DNA of 64,000 nt from CAWHYG01 sp963833505. GTDB lineage: Bacteria; Eisenbacteria; RBG-16-71-46; CAIMUX01. The notes beneath the pieces were generated by a model. The model saw only the letters and a list, made by a program, of their open reading frames with translations. It did not search any database and was not told the origin of the DNA. The translations under genes were made by a program, and so were the position numbers. Location: contig CAWHYG010000007.1 in assembly GCA_963833505.1 (NCBI GenBank), positions 434,001-498,000 on the forward strand, written 5' to 3'. Shown in pieces: positions 61,294 to 64,000 of the stretch; position 1 is the stretch's first letter; every line of letters starts with the position of its first letter.

Positions 61294-62683
61294 CGATCAG
61301 GAATCGATCCGGCACTTCCTGGAGAAGGCGCTCCGCGAGGACGGACACGAGGTCCGATGCGCCGCGGATGGACGGCAGGCGCTGGCGCTGTTCGACGAGC
61401 AGGATCCCGATCTCGTCCTTCTGGACCTGCGGCTGCCGGACACGACCGGCCTCAAGCTTCTGACCCAGTTCCGGGAACGGGTGCTCGACCTGCCCGTCAT
61501 CATGATGACGGCGTTCGCCGACGTGGAAACCGCGGTCCAGGCCATGAAGCAGGGCGCCTACGACTATCTGACCAAGCCGGTCAACCTCGAGCAGGTCCGG
61601 ATGGTCTGCGTCAAGGCCCTCGAGACCGTGCGGACCGCGCGCGAGCTGGAGCATCATCGGCGGATCGAGCGCGACCGCTACGCGCAGCATTTCGTGCGCG
61701 GCATCTCCAGCCGGATCCAGGCCGTCTACGACGTGGTCGAGAAGGTCGCGGCCAGCGATTCCACCAGCGTGCTCATCACGGGGGAGAGCGGGACCGGGAA
61801 GCAGATCATTGCCAACCTGATCCACGCGCAGGGTCCGCGGGAGAGCAAGCCGTTTCTCGAGATCAACTGCGCGGCCATCCCCAAGGAGCTGCTCGAAAGC
61901 GAGCTGTTCGGCCACGAAAAGGGAGCTTTCACCGACGCCCGCACCCAGAAGCAGGGCCTGCTCGAGCTGGCCAGCGGGGGCAGCCTCTTCCTGGACGAGG
62001 TCGGGGAGATGAGCCTGAACCTGCAGGTCAAGGTGCTGAAGGTGCTCGAGAACCTGACCTTCCGGAGAGTCGGCGGCACTCGCGACATCCGGGTCAACGT
62101 GCGGATCATCAGCGCCACGAACCAGGATCTCGAAACCATGCTGCACCAGGGGACCTTCCGCGAGGATCTGTATTACCGCCTCATGGTCGTTCCGATCCAC
62201 ATGCCGGCGCTGCGGGAAAGGCGGGAAGACATCCCCTTGCTCGCCCGGCACTACGTGGAGCACTTCGCCCGGCTCTTCTCGAAGAGGTTCCGCCGGATCT
62301 CGGCCGAAGCGGAGCAGAGGCTCGGCGAGTATCCCTGGCCGGGGAACATCCGCGAACTCAGAAACGTGATCGAGCGGACGGTGCTGCTCGAGGATGGGGA
62401 AGTGGTCGAGGCGGCGCAGCTTCGCCTGGGCGCGCCCTCGAGCGGCGGACACGCGGAGTCCCTGCTCGAGACCTTGCACCGCATCCTGGTCGAGGGCATC
62501 GTCGATCCGGAGGGGATTCCCTTCGAAGACCTGCTCGCGCGCGTCGAGCGCGGCCTGATTCTCCGGGCTTCAGAGGCGTCCGGCTGGAATCAAAGCCGGT
62601 CGGCGGAGCTTCTGCACGTGAAGCGCGACAAGCTGCGCTACCGGATGCGGGTGCACGAGCTCGCGGCGGATACGATTCCGTGA
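61268..62683 (+). CDS. NtrC-family sigma-54-dependent response regulator
   Basis: A 471-residue regulator. Receiver with D10/D11, phosphoacceptor D53 (LVLLDLRLP) and K103 (YLTKPVN). The AAA+ domain is complete: Walker A GESGTGKQ (172-179), GAFTDA at 219-224 in the loop position (Asp replaces the second Gly), Walker B SLFLDEVGEM, and the R-finger region FREDLYYRL. The C-terminal Fis-type HTH is WNQSRSAELLHVKRDKLRYRM. It should activate sigma-54 promoters in response to the adjacent kinase. I found no convincing sigma-54 promoter in the window. Confidence 0.9.
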   Translation: MQSSILIVDDQESIRHFLEKALREDGHEVRCAADGRQALALFDEQDPDLVLLDLRLPDTTGLKLLTQFRERVLDLPVIMMTAFADVETAVQAMKQGAYDYLTKPVNLEQVRMVCVKALETVRTARELEHHRRIERDRYAQHFVRGISSRIQAVYDVVEKVAASDSTSVLITGESGTGKQIIANLIHAQGPRESKPFLEINCAAIPKELLESELFGHEKGAFTDARTQKQGLLELASGGSLFLDEVGEMSLNLQVKVLKVLENLTFRRVGGTRDIRVNVRIISATNQDLETMLHQGTFREDLYYRLMVVPIHMPALRERREDIPLLARHYVEHFARLFSKRFRRISAEAEQRLGEYPWPGNIRELRNVIERTVLLEDGEVVEAAQLRLGAPSSGGHAESLLETLHRILVEGIVDPEGIPFEDLLARVERGLILRASEASGWNQSRSAELLHVKRDKLRYRMRVHELAADTIP

Positions 62684-62834
62684 TGCCCGGGCGCCCCGGG
62701 TCGTTGCCGCGGCGGGCCGGTGGAGCCGGCATGCGGCGAGTGCCCCTCTTCCGGGCCTCCACGAACGAACCCGCGAGTGTCGCTGGATCCAGTCTACTCC
62801 GGAGGGGCCTACAGCTCGCCGCCGTCTGACGCGC

Positions 62835-63530
62835 TCAGCGTCGCGGTCGCTTGCGGGCCGCCACCAGGAGCTGATCCGATTCACGCAGCGGCTCGTCTCC
62901 CAGCGTGGCGCGCAACGACGCCAACCGATCCATCCAATGCCCGCGCCGCCCCGAGCGGTCCGCGAAGTCGGCGAAGTCGGCGAAGAACTCGTCGAACGAC
63001 GACGGACGGTCGCTCCGGAAGATCTCGCGCTCCTCGATCGTGCCCAGGGACTCCACCGCGGCGCAGAGTTCCGCGACCCGGAGATGCTCGAAGTGCGAAT
63101 ACCCGACCTCGTGCTGCAGTTCCAGAAACAGCCGTTGGGCTTGGACCGCGCGACGGTGGCCGGGCGTGCGGTCGCAGTCGAACGGCTCGCTGATCAGGAC
63201 CGGGCCGGCGGAAACCCGGAACAGCTCCGCCAACGCCTGCCGCCACTCCGCGATGTGGTGCAGCGCGTTCTGTTCCCAGACCACCGGAAAGCTCGCGGTC
63301 CGGAATCCGAGCCTGCGGCCGTCCATACGACAGAAGTCGATGGCGGCGCTGCGGGAGCTTCCCCGGACGCATGACCCGAGGCTTGCGATCGGATCCACCG
63401 CCACGATGCGCGCGCAGGATCCGGCCAGCGAGGCGGTGAACCGGCCGCAACCGCAGCCCAGGTCCAGCCCGAGTTCAGCGCCCAGGCGGGAAAGCCATCC
63501 GGTCATGACGACGTCCGCGGTCCTGCTCAT
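62835..63530 (-). CDS. SAM-dependent methyltransferase
   Basis: A 231-residue class I methyltransferase. ATG 63530 has GGGGAGG at good spacing; an upstream ATG at 63575 does not. The SAM-binding loop is LGLDLGCGCGRFTASLAG, followed by the acidic VAVDP and the motif WEQNALHHIAEW, typical of UbiE/Methyltransf_11-type enzymes. A small FADFAD duplication lies near the C-terminus. Substrate unknown. It is divergent from lptE. Confidence 0.78.
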   Translation of the reverse strand: MSRTADVVMTGWLSRLGAELGLDLGCGCGRFTASLAGSCARIVAVDPIASLGSCVRGSSRSAAIDFCRMDGRRLGFRTASFPVVWEQNALHHIAEWRQALAELFRVSAGPVLISEPFDCDRTPGHRRAVQAQRLFLELQHEVGYSHFEHLRVAELCAAVESLGTIEEREIFRSDRPSSFDEFFADFADFADRSGRRGHWMDRLASLRATLGDEPLRESDQLLVAARKRPRR

Positions 63531-63584
63531 GCCGGTTCGCCTCCCCAAAGCCGATCGAGGAACGGGAATCTTCATCGCCCAGAC

Positions 63585-63590
63585 ATTCTA
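63585..63590 (-). promoter_or_regulatory. Possible -10 box for the methyltransferase gene
   Basis: TAGAAT on the minus strand, about 55 bases before the chosen ATG; no matching -35 box. Confidence 0.25.
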
Positions 63591-63652
63591 TCCGAACAAA
63601 ATGCCCAGGAAGGGCAGATTCGGGGCGCCCCGGTCGGACCGGGTCCGGCAGG

Positions 63653-63682
63653 TTGCCGGGTGCGCGGTCCCGACCCTATACT
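63653..63682 (+). promoter_or_regulatory. Putative promoter for lptE
   Basis: TTGCCG (63653-63658), 18-base spacer, TATACT (63677-63682), 30 bases before the lptE ATG. Confidence 0.5.
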
Positions 63683-63712
63683 CGGCGAAGGGAAGGGAGA
63701 GACAGCACCGCC

Positions 63713-64000
63713 ATGGAGGGAACGCGCCACCAAGCAACCCCGGGGAGATCGCAATGCACCCCGGGCTCCGCCAATGGACCGCAACGGGGCCAGGGCCGGT
63801 TCGCGCGCCGGGCCTGTGGCCGGGACCCGAGCCGGTTCCCACGCCCCGGCATCTGGAGCGCGGTCGCAAGCCTTGCCGGCGGATCCGTCCCGCGCATCGC
63901 CGCTGTCGCCGCGCTGGCCTGGATCCTCTCCGGATGCGCCTATTCCTTCACCGGCACGAGCATCCCGAGCTACATCAAGACGATCGCGGTTCCCACCTTC
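63713..64000 (+). CDS. lptE: LptE-like LPS-assembly lipoprotein, 5' part
   Basis: The frame runs off the window end, so only 96 residues are seen. The signal segment VAALAWILSGC has a good lipobox, and CAYSFTGTSIPSYIKTIAVPTF is the opening of LptE-family proteins, which plug LptD and help insert LPS in the outer membrane. The N-terminal 65 residues before the hydrophobic segment are unusually long and Arg/Pro-rich, but no other in-frame start is available. Confidence 0.7.
   Translation, partial: MEGTRHQATPGRSQCTPGSANGPQRGQGRFARRACGRDPSRFPRPGIWSAVASLAGGSVPRIAAVAALAWILSGCAYSFTGTSIPSYIKTIAVPTF

Overview
The window is high-GC DNA from a Gram-negative bacterium with an outer membrane: it carries an LptE-type lipoprotein, outer-membrane beta-barrels, a Wza-type exporter, lipoproteins and a SPOR protein. 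The mix (DUF4388, GldA/F/G-type ABC system with DUF4340, PEGA/DUF5683, PorV-like barrel, FlgD-like Ig domain, archaeal-type ProRS, exosortase with PrsK/PrsR) best fits an uncultured lineage near the FCB group, such as Candidatus Eisenbacteria or a neighbour; a deltaproteobacterial-like lineage is not excluded. The placement is inference, because no rRNA gene is present.

Layout. 0-9.5 kb: PilT-like ATPase, DUF4388 protein, hisS, a beta-barrel, an S55 (SpoIVB-type) peptidase with a frameshift, and a beta-propeller protein. 9.6-13.7 kb (minus strand): proS, cheY, cheX, and an MltD-type lytic transglycosylase. 13.8-18.5 kb: four-gene GldA/F/G/DUF4340 operon. 18.7-19.25 kb: a small, very basic Thr/Arg-rich protein followed by a clear intrinsic terminator. 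19.4-23.9 kb: cutA, SAM hydroxide adenosyltransferase, cvpA, AI-2E exporter, macro-domain protein, Yip1 protein. 23.86-25.78 kb: a complete group II intron whose two ends can be read from the sequence. 25.9-26.3 kb: degenerate hexanucleotide array and an AT-rich promoter region.

26.4-47.8 kb is one large surface-polysaccharide/exosortase locus on the plus strand: a dehydratase-phosphoglycosyltransferase fusion, Wza, a Wzc-type kinase split by a G-tract frameshift, exosortase, EpsI, a membrane protein, a TPR lipoprotein, PrsK, a PrsR that lacks the sigma-54 contact loop, an O-antigen ligase/polymerase, a glycosyltransferase, an aminotransferase, PEGA/DUF5683 and fibronectin-III surface proteins. 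Most genes overlap or nearly touch, suggesting one long transcription unit.

48-64 kb: CtpA protease (minus), an epimerase-DUF92 pair, a nucleotide-sugar cassette (dehydrogenase, epimerase, hexapeptide acyltransferase, DegT aminotransferase with a frameshift), a PorV-like/SPOR fusion, another epimerase, an NtrB/NtrC pair, a methyltransferase, and the start of lptE.

Three genes carry single frameshifts (near 6991, 30475 and 55705); these may be assembly errors, so their disruption should not be taken as biology without read data. In-frame minisatellite-like repeats recur in linkers of unrelated genes. The most noteworthy items are the small basic HTH-like protein, the PrsR without GAFTGA, the fused phosphoglycosyltransferase with Arg in place of the catalytic Glu, and the fully delimited intron.
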